64,000 nt of DNA from Adiantum capillus-veneris (lineage: Eukaryota; Streptophyta; Polypodiopsida; Polypodiales; Pteridaceae). Positions within the stretch are counted from its first letter, which is position 1. Each line of letters starts with the position of its first letter. Shown one piece after another: positions 24,301 to 38,200 of this stretch. The DNA is taken from the NCBI GenBank assembly GCA_014529385.2, contig CM043945.1, forward strand, positions 3,694,312-3,758,311. Reading direction: 5' to 3'. Below the pieces are notes generated by a model. The model was not told the DNA's origin, ran no database searches, and saw only the letters and a program-made list of their open reading frames with translations. The translations under genes were made by a program, and so were the position numbers.

Positions 24301-27300
24301 CATCCTTGGAGAAAACAATGATGTTGTCAAAGAAAGTGCCAACGAATAGTCTGTACTCTCGAAAAATCATGTCCATCATCCGGTTAAATGTCGCATGGGC
24401 ATTGATTAGGCCAAAAGGCATCACCAGAACTCAAATAACCCAAAAGTCGTCCGAAAGGCTGTCTTGTAGACGTCTCCTGGTGCAATTCGGATTTGATAAT
24501 ATCCACTTTTAAAGTCAATCATGCTAAAGCATGAGGATCCTTGAAGTCAATCAAATATATCATCGATTCTAGGAATCGGAAATCTGTTCTTAATGGTGAT
24601 TTTGTTGAGAGCTCTATAATCGATGCACATTCTCCAAGATTCGTCTTTCTTCAAAACCAACAACACTCGAGAGCAGTACGGTGAAGTACTAGGCTGGACA
24701 AGACTCTTTTCCAAGAGATCTTTCACTTGGTTCATAATTTCTTCATTCTAAGCTCGGCTCACACGGTAAGGTGGTCGGTCAGATCAATGGTATGATCTTC
24801 AGGACGAGCGGATGGTAACTCGCCAGGCAGGCCCTCTGAGAAGCAATCGGCATGAGTGTGGAGAAAATCTTGGCGTTCTTTATCAAGTTCAGACATATTT
24901 GTCATATCCTCATCATTCAACTCTTTCAAAAAGATTGAGTAAACAAACAGACTGGATCTCATTAATTTTGAAATGGTCGAAGCCGATACAATAGGGACAG
25001 ACTCGCCCTTATGTTTTACATCGAGACTCGAGTACAATGGTTTTGCCCTTCTCTGTGGTCAAAGTCGCTTTCCTCGCATGATAGTCGACCACAACGTTAT
25101 TCTCAAGGTACCAGGGAATTCCCAAGAGGACACCACAACCTTCCAAAGGCATTATGTAAAAGTCCTCATGCCCCAAATACCCCTGACAATGCAACCAAAG
25201 TTTGCCAATGACAGGTGTAATGGCTACGTCCCTGCCGGGTGCCGCTAGAACTGCCTTTGCTCTTGGTCCCATCCAATCGAGAGAGATCTCGAGCCGCGCC
25301 GCCAATTTCGATGAAATGAAGTTGGCCTAGGCTCCTCCATCAAAGAAGATCAGGGCTTCTTGGTCTTTCACTTTGCCCCAAGCTCGACAAAGTTCTGTAC
25401 TCTCGTTCATCGTGCTGGGATCAGTACCCACGCAATCTCGAACCAATCCTGTTTTCATATTGCCTTTTCTTCCACGTTCCTCAGCTGCTCTCGAACTTTT
25501 CAGGCCTCTCATCGTCCTTGTCGTTCTATTCTTTCTATGCCTTTTTAGGGCACTTTGCGGAGATATGCCCAGTTTCCCTACATCCAAAGCACTTCTCCTC
25601 CTTTATGTAGCGAGCCCTCTCTTGAGGAGTGAGTTTGGGTCGTGCATCCTTTTCTTTCTTTTCTCGGTTGCTCTTCCTCTTTCTACTTTCATTTGTCGAA
25701 GTCTGTTCGGCCCTTAGCGACATGATTTCATCTGTGGGGTAGATCAAACTGCCTGAGTGAATGGCAAAACCCCGTTTCACATGACTCGTCAACTCCTGAA
25801 TGGAAGCTGACTTTTGTTCTAAGCAGTGATCTCGGATCTATGTAGGGAGACCCAAGGTAAATCGCTCAATCTATTCTTTGAACGAGTTCTTCTTAAATGA
25901 AGAGGTGGGTAGAAAAGAGCTCCAAAATCTCTCACAATAAGCGTCCATTGTATCCTTCTTGGTCATCCGAAGATGGTTCCAAGCAGTTCATATGTCGTGT
26001 TCATACTCTCGAGTCAACCAAGAAGAAATAACAAGCCTTTTGAATTTCAACCATTTACCTGGCCCTGTCTTGTTTAATAGAAGCGTGGACCACCAAGTTC
26101 GAGCATTCCCCTTAAAGTAAGAGGCAACCCTCTGAATCTTAGAGTGCTCTGAGTAACGCCCTCCAGAGAAAGCTATGTCATACTGCTGTATAAAAGACAA
26201 AGCCTTTGAAGCATCTCTATAACCAGAAAACGTGTCAAATTTAATTGGTTGTCCATCTTCCTTAAACTCTCGAACTTTCTTGCTTTTATCTTCAAGAAAG
26301 TCACACTGGTTGGCTTTATAAAAATTCTTCTTCTTTGCGTAAAAGCTATTGTCATCAGAGTCCGAACTATCTGAAGACGAGTCCTCTGTAGAACTGTCAA
26401 CCACGGGCACGATTTAGGCTTCTTTGCCTTTTTCTTGCCCTTTCCGAAGCTTTCTTTTTGCTTCGCTTTTTGCCTTTTCTATCTTCTTTGCTCGAGTCAG
26501 AGAAGCTAGAAAAACTCGAAGAAGAAGAACTGGGTACTCCTTCAAATCGAACGCGCTTCTTCTGCTTTCTTGCCGATTCAAATGTAGACTGACGACCCAG
26601 ATAACCCGGGAAGTCAGTGCCTTCTTCTGCTTTTTGTCGTGCTTTTTTGCTTTGTTCTGCGCATCAAAAAGCAAGCAATTCGTGCATCAACCACGTCTTC
26701 TAATTCTTGCTATGTGTACATCCTAGGAATGCACCTCATCAAAAGAGGTCTCGCTCATATAATTTGCAAATTTTGGGTCCTTCGCAAAATTAAGCATCAT
26801 CTTTGTTGCATCGCCGATCAATCATCGACGCTCCATCTCTTCGAGCTCTGCCTGAGTAGGCTGGGGCGGGCCGTACTCCTCGCCTGAATCTTCGTTGTGA
26901 TCTCTTCCCGCATCTCCGGATGCAGAGGGAGTCGACTGATCTTTGCCTGAAGCCACAAGTGCCGCATGAAAAGGATCGGATTTCCCGTAGAAGAGAAATT
27001 GGTCGTGCTCTGACACCACTGTACCAGACTTGGACACTCCAAGTCAAGAATCTACCGCGACACCACAGATAATCGCTTCAAAACAGTTCACAGTTCACAA
27101 TTGATTCGACACTTGCCCGGCGGAGTTCCGTGCCTAGAGATATTGGCCCCAAAGACTGGTCCCCCCTTTCGGTATTTCTTTTTGTATTAATCTGCACCTC
27201 AAAGTACAAGCGAGTAGCAAGGACTCACTCTCAGACTCTGCGTCCAGATGCTTTGAGAAGTGAAAGCCCAAACTACTGATTTAAAGAGTTTACAAGGGAT

Positions 27301-27802
27301 GCTAAAAGCAAAGCCCAAAAGCTTCAAAATCAAAAGTTGTTCCTCTCTCACTAGCTCTCTCTCTCTCTCTTGAGAGAATAAAGCAAGGCTTAAAAATAAA
27401 AAGCTCTCTCTCTCTATCTTGCCAATTGCATAGCCAGCAAAAAGCAAAGCTGCTGCCAAACTATCCACTCAAAAAGGCTGTACGGATTTCCGTGGGATGC
27501 GCCACAAAAAGCAGGCCCTGTCCGTATAGTGATTGCCACGTTAGCAATTCTCAGTAGCCAACCACGTCAACATTCTGCCATACTTTTCCGGGACTGCCCA
27601 TGTCTCAAGGGAGGGTGTGTGAGTGTCTGGTCTGCAACCCTAGTATGCCGCGTCACCGAGTTGTGACAGAGAGAGAGTGCAGTGATCACAAACAAAGTGA
27701 ATGCTACTGTGAATGAAGGTGCTCAGACTGAGAGAAAGAGAGAGAGAAGAATACGACACCAGACGGTTCTGAAACCCTCCTCCAAGGGCCCCTCTCTCGA
27801 TG

Positions 27803-27855
<53 letters not shown>

Positions 27856-30800
27856 CTATGCTATAGATTGCACAAATCTAGTACAATGGTGTTGATGCAA
27901 TGGACTTGATGCTATGATGCTAGGAAAGGGCTAAGTCGACGACGACGACGACCGCGGTGACGACTAATGGTGTTGATGCAATGGACTTGATGCTATGATG
28001 CTAGGAAAGGGCTAAGTAAATGATGACGGCGACGACCGCGGTGACGACTAATGGCTGAAATCTGAGTTTTCTGCTGGAGTGCTAAGCTTGACTAAAAACA
28101 CTACCTGCTCTGCCACAGAGGGCTAGAATCTGGCTGCATTCAGAGGCTGAAAAACGCTAGAAATCTGGCTGAATTCTGAAGCTGAAAACGTTGGGAAGTC
28201 TTGCTGTTGGGGGGGGGGGGGGGGGGGGGGTGTCTTGCTGAGGAAGAAGCTCTAGAGGGCATGCTGCAAGATTGCATGTGCTCTCTTTGATTTTCTTGCC
28301 TCTATCGAGTGACTGTCAGGTTTTCCTTAGCAATTTGCTCTACTTACTTTTCCAACAAAAGTCACAATAAGTGAAAAATGTGTATTTTGAGAAAAAGGGT
28401 TCTATGCTCTGTGAAATGCTCATGATGGGTAATGAATGCCATGCTAATGATTATGATGTGTGCAATCAGAGGACATGCACACAGACTCACAAAGATGCCA
28501 GAACACTTCCTAGGCTAACCTGAACCCTAGACTTGAGATAGCTTGTCCACATGCACATAGGGTTAGATGTGTGCATGACAAGGAGTCTATGTAAGCTTCA
28601 ATTTCTTGACTAGCTTATAGTTCACGAAGTTATGAGTTGCACCATCATCCACTAAAATACGAACACGTTGTCCGTTAATACTATGCATGCGAATCAACTC
28701 ATGGGGACCAAAGGTGGGCTTCATATTGAAGCAAACACACAACACTTCTGCTTTTCTTCCATATGAAGAACCTCTACAACAAAAATTAGGAGATGAATCT
28801 AATGTGAGGCATTGCATCGTGTGCATGGCCTTTTCTTTGCCTTGCAAAAGAGGACAATCCTTCTTGTTACGCTAGTCCGAAAGACATCTGAAACACAAAT
28901 TGTGTTTCTTTGTACGCTAAAAATCGGCAGTGCTGAGAGACGCACGTGGAGTATCCCGTGATTGCTTAGGCTTCTTAGCCTCTTGAGGGCGCGGAGAGGT
29001 AGATTGTCTCTTGTTCCTCTTGGAACGTCTGGGAGATCTACCTCACCATTGACTCTTAGCCGAATTGTTCTTAGCAAAAGTATTCTTAGAGTAGGGAATA
29101 TTTTCCTTCCTCTCTTGGTCATCATCATACGTTTGGGCATGAGCGATGGCTTCTTCCAAAGTTTTTGGATATTGGGTCTTAACATGAAGACGATAGTCTT
29201 TGTCAAGACTCCTATTGAAACCCCATATCTTTTGGAATTCATCTAGACCTAGTTTTAATATGATTTCTGGATACTTAGAAAGATACTCAGTGAGAGAGAC
29301 AGACCAGACATATGGCATGCATCCCATGCTAACCAAATATTATCTTCTCCATTGGAGTTCAAAAACTCTTTGGAGAAAGAAGCTAGGAACGCAACCCAAG
29401 ACTGATGACGAGCATCTATTGGAAATGTCATCCACCACTTCCAGGCCTTGTCTTTAAGAGGATAGACTTGTTTCCCCCCAGCTGTCTTAATATATGGGGT
29501 GTGTCTCAACCTATGAATATCACTCCATTTGTGTAAGAACGTATTGACCGCATCCTTGTTGCGATCACGCTCTTCATTCGTGAAACTCACAAATGGTTAT
29601 ATTTTTAAGTAATGCATTACTATCTTCTACATCTTCTGAAGCACTTGTCTCATGAACTCCTTGAGTTGTGCGAGCTTGGGTTCCTTGAACCGTGCCAGCT
29701 TGGGCTCCTCGTGCCGTCTGTGAATTCATAAATTTCACAAGTAGCTCAGTAGTAAGGCTTGTAACATTTGCATTTAATGCAGAGAGGTTGCATTCAAGTA
29801 CGCTTTGGCGATTTTCCAAAGTCTTGAAAGCAGCCATATCTACAAGACCATGATCTCCTAGATCATCGTCATGTATATTAATGTCGACAGTGCTCGTGGG
29901 GGCCGGATTTTGATGTGCGTGCTCAAAATAAAAAATGTGTGTACGTGGGATATCCTCGCCGGCCATGGTAAAGACACGTTAATGTAGAGAGAGAAAAAAC
30001 GTCAACTTGTACCTTGTAAAACTTGAAGTCGTGTTTTTTTTTATGCTCGGTGACTTTTGCGTTGCATGCGCGATCCTCGCCTTGCGGAAATTGTAGTGCT
30101 TCACGTCTTGTTCTTCGTAAGAACACCTTCGTTGATTCTTCACAAAAACTCGTCGTTTTTGTGAAGCTTCTTTCTTGAAGAGATGCCATTGGAGAGACTC
30201 ACATTCATAGCCTTCGAGGCCTCCAAATAGATCTCAGAGTTAGGTGAGCAAGATTCTTGGTACTCGCCGGTGAGAGTGTGGTTTAGAGCATGTGGACTAG
30301 ACATGGATAGATTACCATCCTTCCAGTACGACCCCGACTGACCCTTCATTTAGTTGTCACACAGTGAGAGGAACACACTACTCAAACAAGATCTATGTCT
30401 GTTCTACATCAAAGAAACATGGATCGCACCTAGACAACCTCTTCCCTCGAAGATGTTGTATTGCAGTGAGCACTTCCTGACCATGCTAGACATTCAAAGG
30501 CCACACTACATGGACACAACATGCCACATAGCTCACAAGTGGCGATCGGTCAGCTTTGTTATGTGAAAACCGTACGTAATAATCGGTACAACAATAAGCT
30601 CGGTCGAAGTAACCTTCATAATAGGTCTAGGGACTCTTATCCACCTAATCTAGAAAACGGTTACAACGGGTCTGTAAACACAATTCCACCATTGCACTGA
30701 GCCAAAAAAGTAATCAAAGCGGATTAAAGATGTTAAAGTTATAGCATCTCAAGTGAATAGCCCGATGTGATCCCAATATTTATTCTGGCTTTAGGTATTT

Positions 30801-32148
30801 ATTTTACTTATTCGTCAAAGTCTTAGGTAGGGCAATTTGCTTAGGGGGTACTTATAGTCCCCATGCTAGTATATAAGCACCACCTTATCCCCATTGTAAA
30901 TCATCAACTCATTGCCCAGTTGGTTGGTTCAACACTCTCTCTGTCACGTGCACATCTAACTCTATGTGTACGTGGACAAGCTACTTCATGACATGGGTTC
31001 AATTCAATTAGATTAGGAAGTGTTCTGGCACTTTTGTGAGTCTGTTCGCAGACCGTGCATGTCCAGACACTTAGATTAGATGCACACAACATGATCATCA
31101 GATTTCCATCAGAACCCATCAGGAGCATTTTTACAGTGCATATACCTATTTTCCCTATTTTTAACATTTTTCACTTATTATTTTTAAGTGACTTTTGTTG
31201 GGAACTAGGTAGGGCAATTTTAGCAAGCAAGTATATAAAGAAACCTAGCGCTAGCACTTTCTGGCAGAAGAGGCAGCAGAAACTTCGCATTCAACAGGCA
31301 CCTTCTCAGCAAGACCACCTTCCCGCAACAGACCTAGCGTTTTTAGCCCATCTGAAAGCCTAGCGTTTTTGCATGACAGATCAGCCCTGGCGACAGCAAG
31401 ATAGCAGATCAGCCCTAGCGTTAGCAGATTCCACAGCAACACAGCAGATCAGCCCTAGCGTTAGCAGATTTCTCCAACAGACCAGAATTCAGCCATAGCG
31501 TTTTCGATTTGCAGATCAGCCTCAGCTTTTTGCAGATCCTTCGCGACGGAACACTTAGAAGCACCAGCGTTTTCAGTTTTCAGCAGTCAGACATCGCAGT
31601 AAAAGTCCCGAACCTCGTAGATCTCACCTTCCCGCAGCAGATCCTCGCCCCACGGTCAGATCCATCGAAGTTTGCAGTTTCAGCCCGGAAAACGCAGATT
31701 TCAGCATCTGCATTTTCAGCACGTCGTCGTTGCATCGTCGCCATCGACATCATCACCGACATAGAGTCAGAATTCAGCAGATACAAGATTTGCAGATTTC
31801 AGCCCTTCGCATTTTCAGATTTCAACCCATCTCGTCGTCGTCGACATCGTCAGATAGTCCAAAGCATTGTAGAAATTTGTGCAATCAATAGTAGACCGCT
31901 CTCACCATAGAGAGTGGGGACTTCGGAGGAGGGTTTGACAACATTCTAGTGTCGTATTCTTCTCTCTCTCTCTCTCTCTCTCTCACTCTCATGCACCTTC
32001 ATTTACAGTGTCATTCACTTTGTTTGTGATCATTTGCACTCTCTCACTAAAGGAAAGAAAGGCTCTCCCTTCCTAAGTAAAAGGAACCTTGAGCACAGTT
32101 CGGAGCACTCATCTTAAGCAAAGTTCAACATTCACTTTTGTTGCACCT

Positions 32149-32211
<63 letters not shown>

Positions 32212-35200
32212 ATTCTCCCCATCGCTCTATGCTTCCGCATCGTCAACTTGACATGGTATTAGAGCGTTGGTGGGAGAATTAGCACACATAGAAGAAGGAT
32301 TTGTGGGCATCATCATTTTTAAAAACGTTAGGCTAAAAGTGTGTGGTAGGCTCTGTTGCAACGTTCTTATTGCTAGAGCAAGGGGGGCTGTAAAAAACTT
32401 GGACACTCCAAGTCAAGATTCTATCGCGACACAACAAAGACTCACTTCAAGACAGTTCACAATTCACGATTAGGTCGACACGGCCCCGCGTAGATCCTTG
32501 CCTAGAGATATTGGCCCCAAAGACTGGCGCCTCTTTCGGTATTTCTTTTTGTATTAATCCGTGTTCAAAGTACAAGAGAGTGGGTAGCTTCTCACTCTCA
32601 GACTCTGCGTCCAGATGCCCTGAGAAGTGAGACCTAGCCCACTTATGTATTGATACAAGGGATGCCCAGAAGCAGAGCCCCAAAAGCATTAAACTCAAAA
32701 GCTTCCAATTCAAAAGCATCTATCCCAAAAGCTTTTTAAATTAAAGCATCCAATCCTAAAAGCTTGCGTAAATCAACCAGCGGATTTCCGTACGCAATGC
32801 CACGTCAGCAGTTCCGCAAATGCCGCCGCAAAATCCGTATGGTGGCCATGTCAACCTGCTAGCGCATATCCGCAGGATCCGTACTGCTGCCATGTGTCAG
32901 TGTGTGTCCACGGTCTGTTGCCACGTCACCAGTTTGTGACATACCCCCCTCTTGAAAGCATTGTGATCACCCTCGATTACGCTTGCAAATCAGACAAAGG
33001 CCATAACTGTCTTAGCAGACACTAAATGTTGGTACCAACGCACTAGGCACAACACATCTAGCACATGTACCAATCGACAGTCACATCACAGCACATCACA
33101 TGACAAATCACATTTAAAATCGTTCCAAATCTCAGACCCTGATTAATCAGCAACGTATTTAGTAATTGCATCTAGATCCAGTTGGGACCTCACAGATTAA
33201 CTAATTCTTATTGCAATCATGTCTATAGAGATTTATGAGACCGAGATACTACAGTCATTTCCTCTTTTAGTTCCTGCACTCAAACAAGTCAAGTACAAAT
33301 TAATCAGTATCATTTTCGGGAATTCCAATTCATAAAGTCATACAGCAGAATACTGTCAGCCCAGCAATATCCCTAAAACCCTAAGGGACATCAGTGACTC
33401 TATATCAAAAATCGGGGCAATCTGTTGACAAAGGAGCGGAGTGACTTCCCTCTTGTGCAAACCCGCTGCAATAGATTCACCCATGCTGAAATCGGAGTTC
33501 TATCGGAGTAGACTATGCCAAAATTATGTTGTCAGAGATTATTGTCTCAGGCATGCCATGTAATCTGAATATCTGGGTAATGAACAGTCTCGCTAAACGC
33601 TCCGGCTTCGCTATCTTCTTCACTGGAATGAAATGAACTTGCTTGCCAAATTTGTCAATAAAAGTCTAGATACTATCGTGCCCACTCTGTGTCTTCGGGA
33701 GATCAAAAATGAAATCCATTGCAATACTTTCCTAGGGGCGGGTGGGAATGGGTAAAGGCTGTAACAATCCCTGTGCTTTATGCCTGTCAAACTTGACCTT
33801 CTAGCATACCAAGCAACTGCATATAAAATCGTCCACATCCTTCTTGAGTCTCAGCCAAAAGAAGTATCGCTTTACACCTTCAAGGTGGTGTCAATGCCGC
33901 AGTGACCCGTAAATGGTGGACAGTGGCATTCGGTTAGAACCTTTTCCCTCAACGGATGTGTAACGCACAACATCGTTTTCTTCATCAAGTAGCCATCCCG
34001 AATGGAATATCCTGCTACTATTTCTCCATTCTGTATTCGACTGAATACATCGGAAAAATCTGAATCTGTGGCGTACTGATCGACCATGTCCTCGAAGCTT
34101 CTATAATGAATCGCGGAAATAGCCAAGATTAACGACTTCCGCGACAAAGCATCTGCCACCAAGTTCTTTTGTCCCTGTACATGGACAATCTGGAAGTGAA
34201 ACTGTGGCAAGATGTTAGCCCACCGCATCTGCTTTTCCAAAAGCTGCTTCTGTGACAAGAAGTAGCGTAAACTCTAATGTTAAGTGAAACCGTAAAATCC
34301 GCTCCGAGTAGGTAATGTCGGCACTGAGTAAGAGCATGGATAACCGCCAAAAGCTCTTTCTCATAAATCTGTGCTGTCAATTCCGGTCTTGGCAATGACA
34401 TGGCCTTCTTGCATTAAGACCGCACCCAGACTACGACCACAAGCATCACAATATACTTTGAATGACTTTTGCAAATCCGGCAAAGTCAAAACTAGTCCTG
34501 TAGTCAATTTCTCTTTCAAAGTCTGAACACAGTCACTCTCCTTTCTGTGTCAAGATATGCAAGGGGAAGCAACCTCTGCAAACTTTCTAATGAACCACTG
34601 GTAGTAAGAACATAAGCTTCTAACTTCATGGACATTCTTTAAATTGGGCGAATCACGTATAGTCTCAATATTGGTCGGGTCCATCTGTACTCCTGCTGCT
34701 GAGACGATGTGTCCCAAAAAGTGTATCTCTGGTAAGAAAAATTCACTCTTCTTGGCATTGATCACCAGCTTGTGATCTCGCAATGCCTGAAAGACCTGTA
34801 GCAGACGTCGTCTATGTTTAGCGTCATCCCTGGAGAAGACTATAATGTCATCAAAGAAAGTGCCCAAAAGATTTGTACTCTTTGAAAATCATGTCCATCA
34901 TTCGGTTAAAAGTCGTTGGACTCTGGAGCATTGATAAGGCCAAAAGACATCACCAGAAATTCATATAAACCGAAGCTCATCCGAAAAGCTGCCTTGTAGA
35001 TATGTCCCGACGCGATTCGGATCTGATGATATCCGCTTCAAATCGATCCTGCTGAAACAAGAGGATCCCTATAATCTGTCAAGAATATCATCAATCCTCG
35101 GAATCGGAAATCTGCTCTTGAAGGTGATTTTATTGAGAGCTCTATAATCAATGCACATTCTCGAAGATCTGTCTTTCTTTAAAACCAACAACACCTGATG

Positions 35201-38200
35201 TCACGATTGTGACTATGTTTCAGTATTACATCTACTCCTAGTTGCAGATACGCGAAGTGCCATGCCAAGGAGGACCCCTACGCTTGGATGGTCACACCCC
35301 TTCGCCCAAAAGATGTGCCTCTTCGCCAAAAGCCACACTCCTTCGACGACTGGTCACACCCCTTCACCTTACAGATGCGACTCTTCACCCAATGGTTGCA
35401 ACTCTTCGCCGAAAGCATGTGTCTTTTCGCCTAAAGTCATGTCTCTTCACAAAGAGACATGCCCCTTCGCTGATGACTATTCAATTCCTATAAAAGGAAC
35501 CCTTGTATCACACATTTCAATCAATCAAACACAGAGTCTTCTAAGTCTTGTTCTAAGTTCACTTTCAGTTTCTTAAGTCTTAATCATGAGTTTATGTACT
35601 TAATTAAGGATTAGCGACTAGAATCCTTACAATGGTATCTTTAAAATTAAACTGACGTAATCCAACAACATGGGAACCAGTCAGATTGTCGCACGCTACT
35701 CTACCTCATCACTCAGCGCTGGCCTTATGTTTGCATATCCTGCGCGCGGTAGATTTTCCAACCATGGCCGACGAACCTCTGCTGTACATCTCGTACATTG
35801 ACGAACTAGAACCAAAGCCTCTCGCAGAACAAGTACCCGAACTTGTTCCCGCATTGGCACCCACAACAGAGAGCCCTCTTCAAAACAAAAAAAAAACGGT
35901 TCCACAACAGCCCATTACTCGCTCTAGAGGCCAACCCCATCTAGCAGGAGTATTGTGGGTATGTAACATATCGTCACGCCACAGTTTCAATTACTCCCGC
36001 TGAGCAGTCAGCATGGCCGAATCACAAGATGACATGAACTCTACTCCACCCGAGGATCTGATAGCAATTCTCAAAAAGCAGATGGCAGAACTTTCCAGGA
36101 GCCTCGCATCAATTCACACTCGCTTCGAGCAGATGCAGACACAAAACGCTTCCCGGAGTCACTCAACAGCTTCTCAGACAATACAGGAATCTTCTTCCGA
36201 CGCTTCAGTGGTCGACCAGGAAGAACTACTCAAACAAAAGCCTTCGGAACTCAAATTTTCTCACCCAAAGCATGGTTTCTCAGAGACAACTAGACACAAA
36301 GTACCTTCGTGCGAGCAGGAAAAGTCTCAGCATGAATATTCTTGGAAATGCTACAATTCTAAGCAACCAACTTCTTATTGGAATCATCAGCAACAAAAGC
36401 AGCAATATGAAGCTTCCAACAGATCATCAGCAATATCAAGATGGGCTTACTTAGTGGCACATATATCCGACCCTAGTCAAGTACTCGGTCATGAACGCCG
36501 CGACGCTGGACAAGTTTCCCCTCGCGAGCCATGCCCTACATTTAAGTCTTTCTTGTCTGATGGTGGTAAAGTTGAAGATTTATTGATCCTTTCCTTGTGC
36601 AAGAGGATCCTTCAGAGGTCTAAGAGGCGACAACTCCCTCGACCTCCCCCTTCCCAACTGGAAGCCTTAATACCCACGGAAACAGCTGAAGATTCAGAAG
36701 ATTCCAATTCTTATGTGACAACCAACAAGCACATAAACCCTTCTTTGACTGTGATCCAGGCAGGAAAATTTGCCTCGTCACCACCCTTGCAGAATACAGT
36801 CTTTGTCTCTAAACCGATACCAGATGCTATGGTGAATGATAATTCTTTAAACTTGAAGACTTCAGTCCTTACCTTCAGCAGTGCAAAGGATAAAGCAGAT
36901 ACAAACTCTTGCAGTACGCCTTTAGTCGCTGAAAATGAATCTTTGGACACAACTTGTTCCAGTGATAAACCTTTACAGATGGATCTATCTTCGAACACTA
37001 CTCTGTCTCAGTCTACGACATCCCTTCAGGGGGATTTTACTGTTCCAGACAAACCAATGGAGTACCTTACAGATTTCCAACCAGTGGTCATCACTCAAGC
37101 CAGTTTATCAATAATTTCACTCGAAGAAAATACAAATTCAATCTTTTCTTGGACAAAGCTTGAAGTTAGAAAAGACTTTGACAAAGACACTTATCAAGTT
37201 GCAGATATGATCAGTTTTAAGTTTGGCAAAATAATCATGGTCAACAACAGTGCCATGACGTGGGACTTAACAGAAAGAGCTTTGGATGCAGAAGCATAAC
37301 AACAATCCATTTCCTTCTTCCCGGAGTTTCTACAACTACCCTGGGTCTTATTTAAAGAGGGAGGGAATGTCACGATTGTGACTATGTTGCAGTATTACAT
37401 CTACTCCTAGTTGCAGATACGCAAAGTGCCATGCCAAGGAGGACCCCTGCGCTTGGATGGTCACGTCCCTTTGCCCAAAAGACGTGCCTCTTCGCCAAAA
37501 GCCACACTCCTTCCACGACTGGTCACACCCCTTCACCTTACCGATGCGACTTTTCACCCAATGGTTGCAGCTCTTCGCCAAAACGATGTGTCTTTTCGCC
37601 TAAAGTCATGTCTCTTCACAAAGAGACATGCCTCTTCGCTGATGACTATTCAATTCCTATAAAAGGAACCCTTGTATCACACATTTCAATCAATCAAACA
37701 CAGAGTCTTCTAAGTCTTGTTCTAAGTTCACTTTCAGTTTCTTAAGTCTTAATCATGAGTTTAAGTACTTAATTAAGGATTAGCGACTAGAATCCTTACA
37801 CCTGAGAGCAGTAAGGTGAAGTACTCGGCTAGATAAGACCCTTTTCCAAGAGGTCTTTCACTTGGTTCATGATCTCTTCATTCTAGGCTCGGCTCACACG
37901 GTAAGGTGGCCGGTTCGGTGGTGTGCTTCCAGGTATCAGATCAATAGTGTGATCCTCAGGACGAGCTGGTGGCAACTCGTCTAGCAAGCCATCAGAAAAG
38001 CAATCGACATGAGTGTGGAGAAAATCTTGGCGTTCTTTATCAAGTTTAGACATATTTGTCCTGTGTTCATCATTTAACTCTTTCAAAAAGATCGAGTAAA
38101 CAAACAGACTGGATTTCATTAATTTTGAAACGGCTGAAGCCGATACAATAGGGACAGACTCGCCCTTCAATTTTACATCAAGTACAATTTTTCCGTCCTT

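Larger units (their letters stand above)
14350..27668 (-). mobile_element. Element E: Ty3/gypsy retrotransposon, full-length but defective, with F nested inside
   Basis: 5' LTR 27020-27668 and 3' LTR 14350-15600 (650 bp once a LINE and its duplication are removed). Flanks are GAGAG on both sides, although in a GA-rich target. The primer-binding site, gag, protease, RT, RNase H, integrase and a chromodomain-like tail follow in order on the minus strand. Element F splits the integrase. Stops and frameshifts occur in every domain. Element N at 32389-40093 is the same family. Confidence 0.92.
27669..28580 (-). repeat. J-type LTR (K family), interrupted by element E
   Basis: Minus-strand start TGTCATGCACACATC at 28580, aligned with the K LTR start TGTCACGTGCACATC at 30942. 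It contains a GA run (27805-27853), a poly-G run and a tandem duplication. It ends at the E insertion and resumes for a short stretch at 14349. Confidence 0.82.
35199..37800 (+). mobile_element. Element O: 2.6-kb non-autonomous LTR retrotransposon
   Basis: LTRs 35199-35631 and 37368-37800, both 433 bp, TGTCACGATTG...TCCTTACA, about 4% different by eye. Perfect target duplication CCTGA at 35194-35198 and 37801-37805. The internal 1.7 kb has no RT, RNase H, integrase or protease, only a short N-terminal gag-like ORF and an intact 428-codon ORF. A polypurine tract (AAAGAGGGAGGGAA) precedes the 3' LTR. It must depend on proteins supplied by another element. Confidence 0.93.

Noticed and set aside
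31509-31910. 133-codon plus-strand ORF
   Set aside because: Lies in the K LTR and reflects its CAGATTTCAGC-like repeats; no coding signature.
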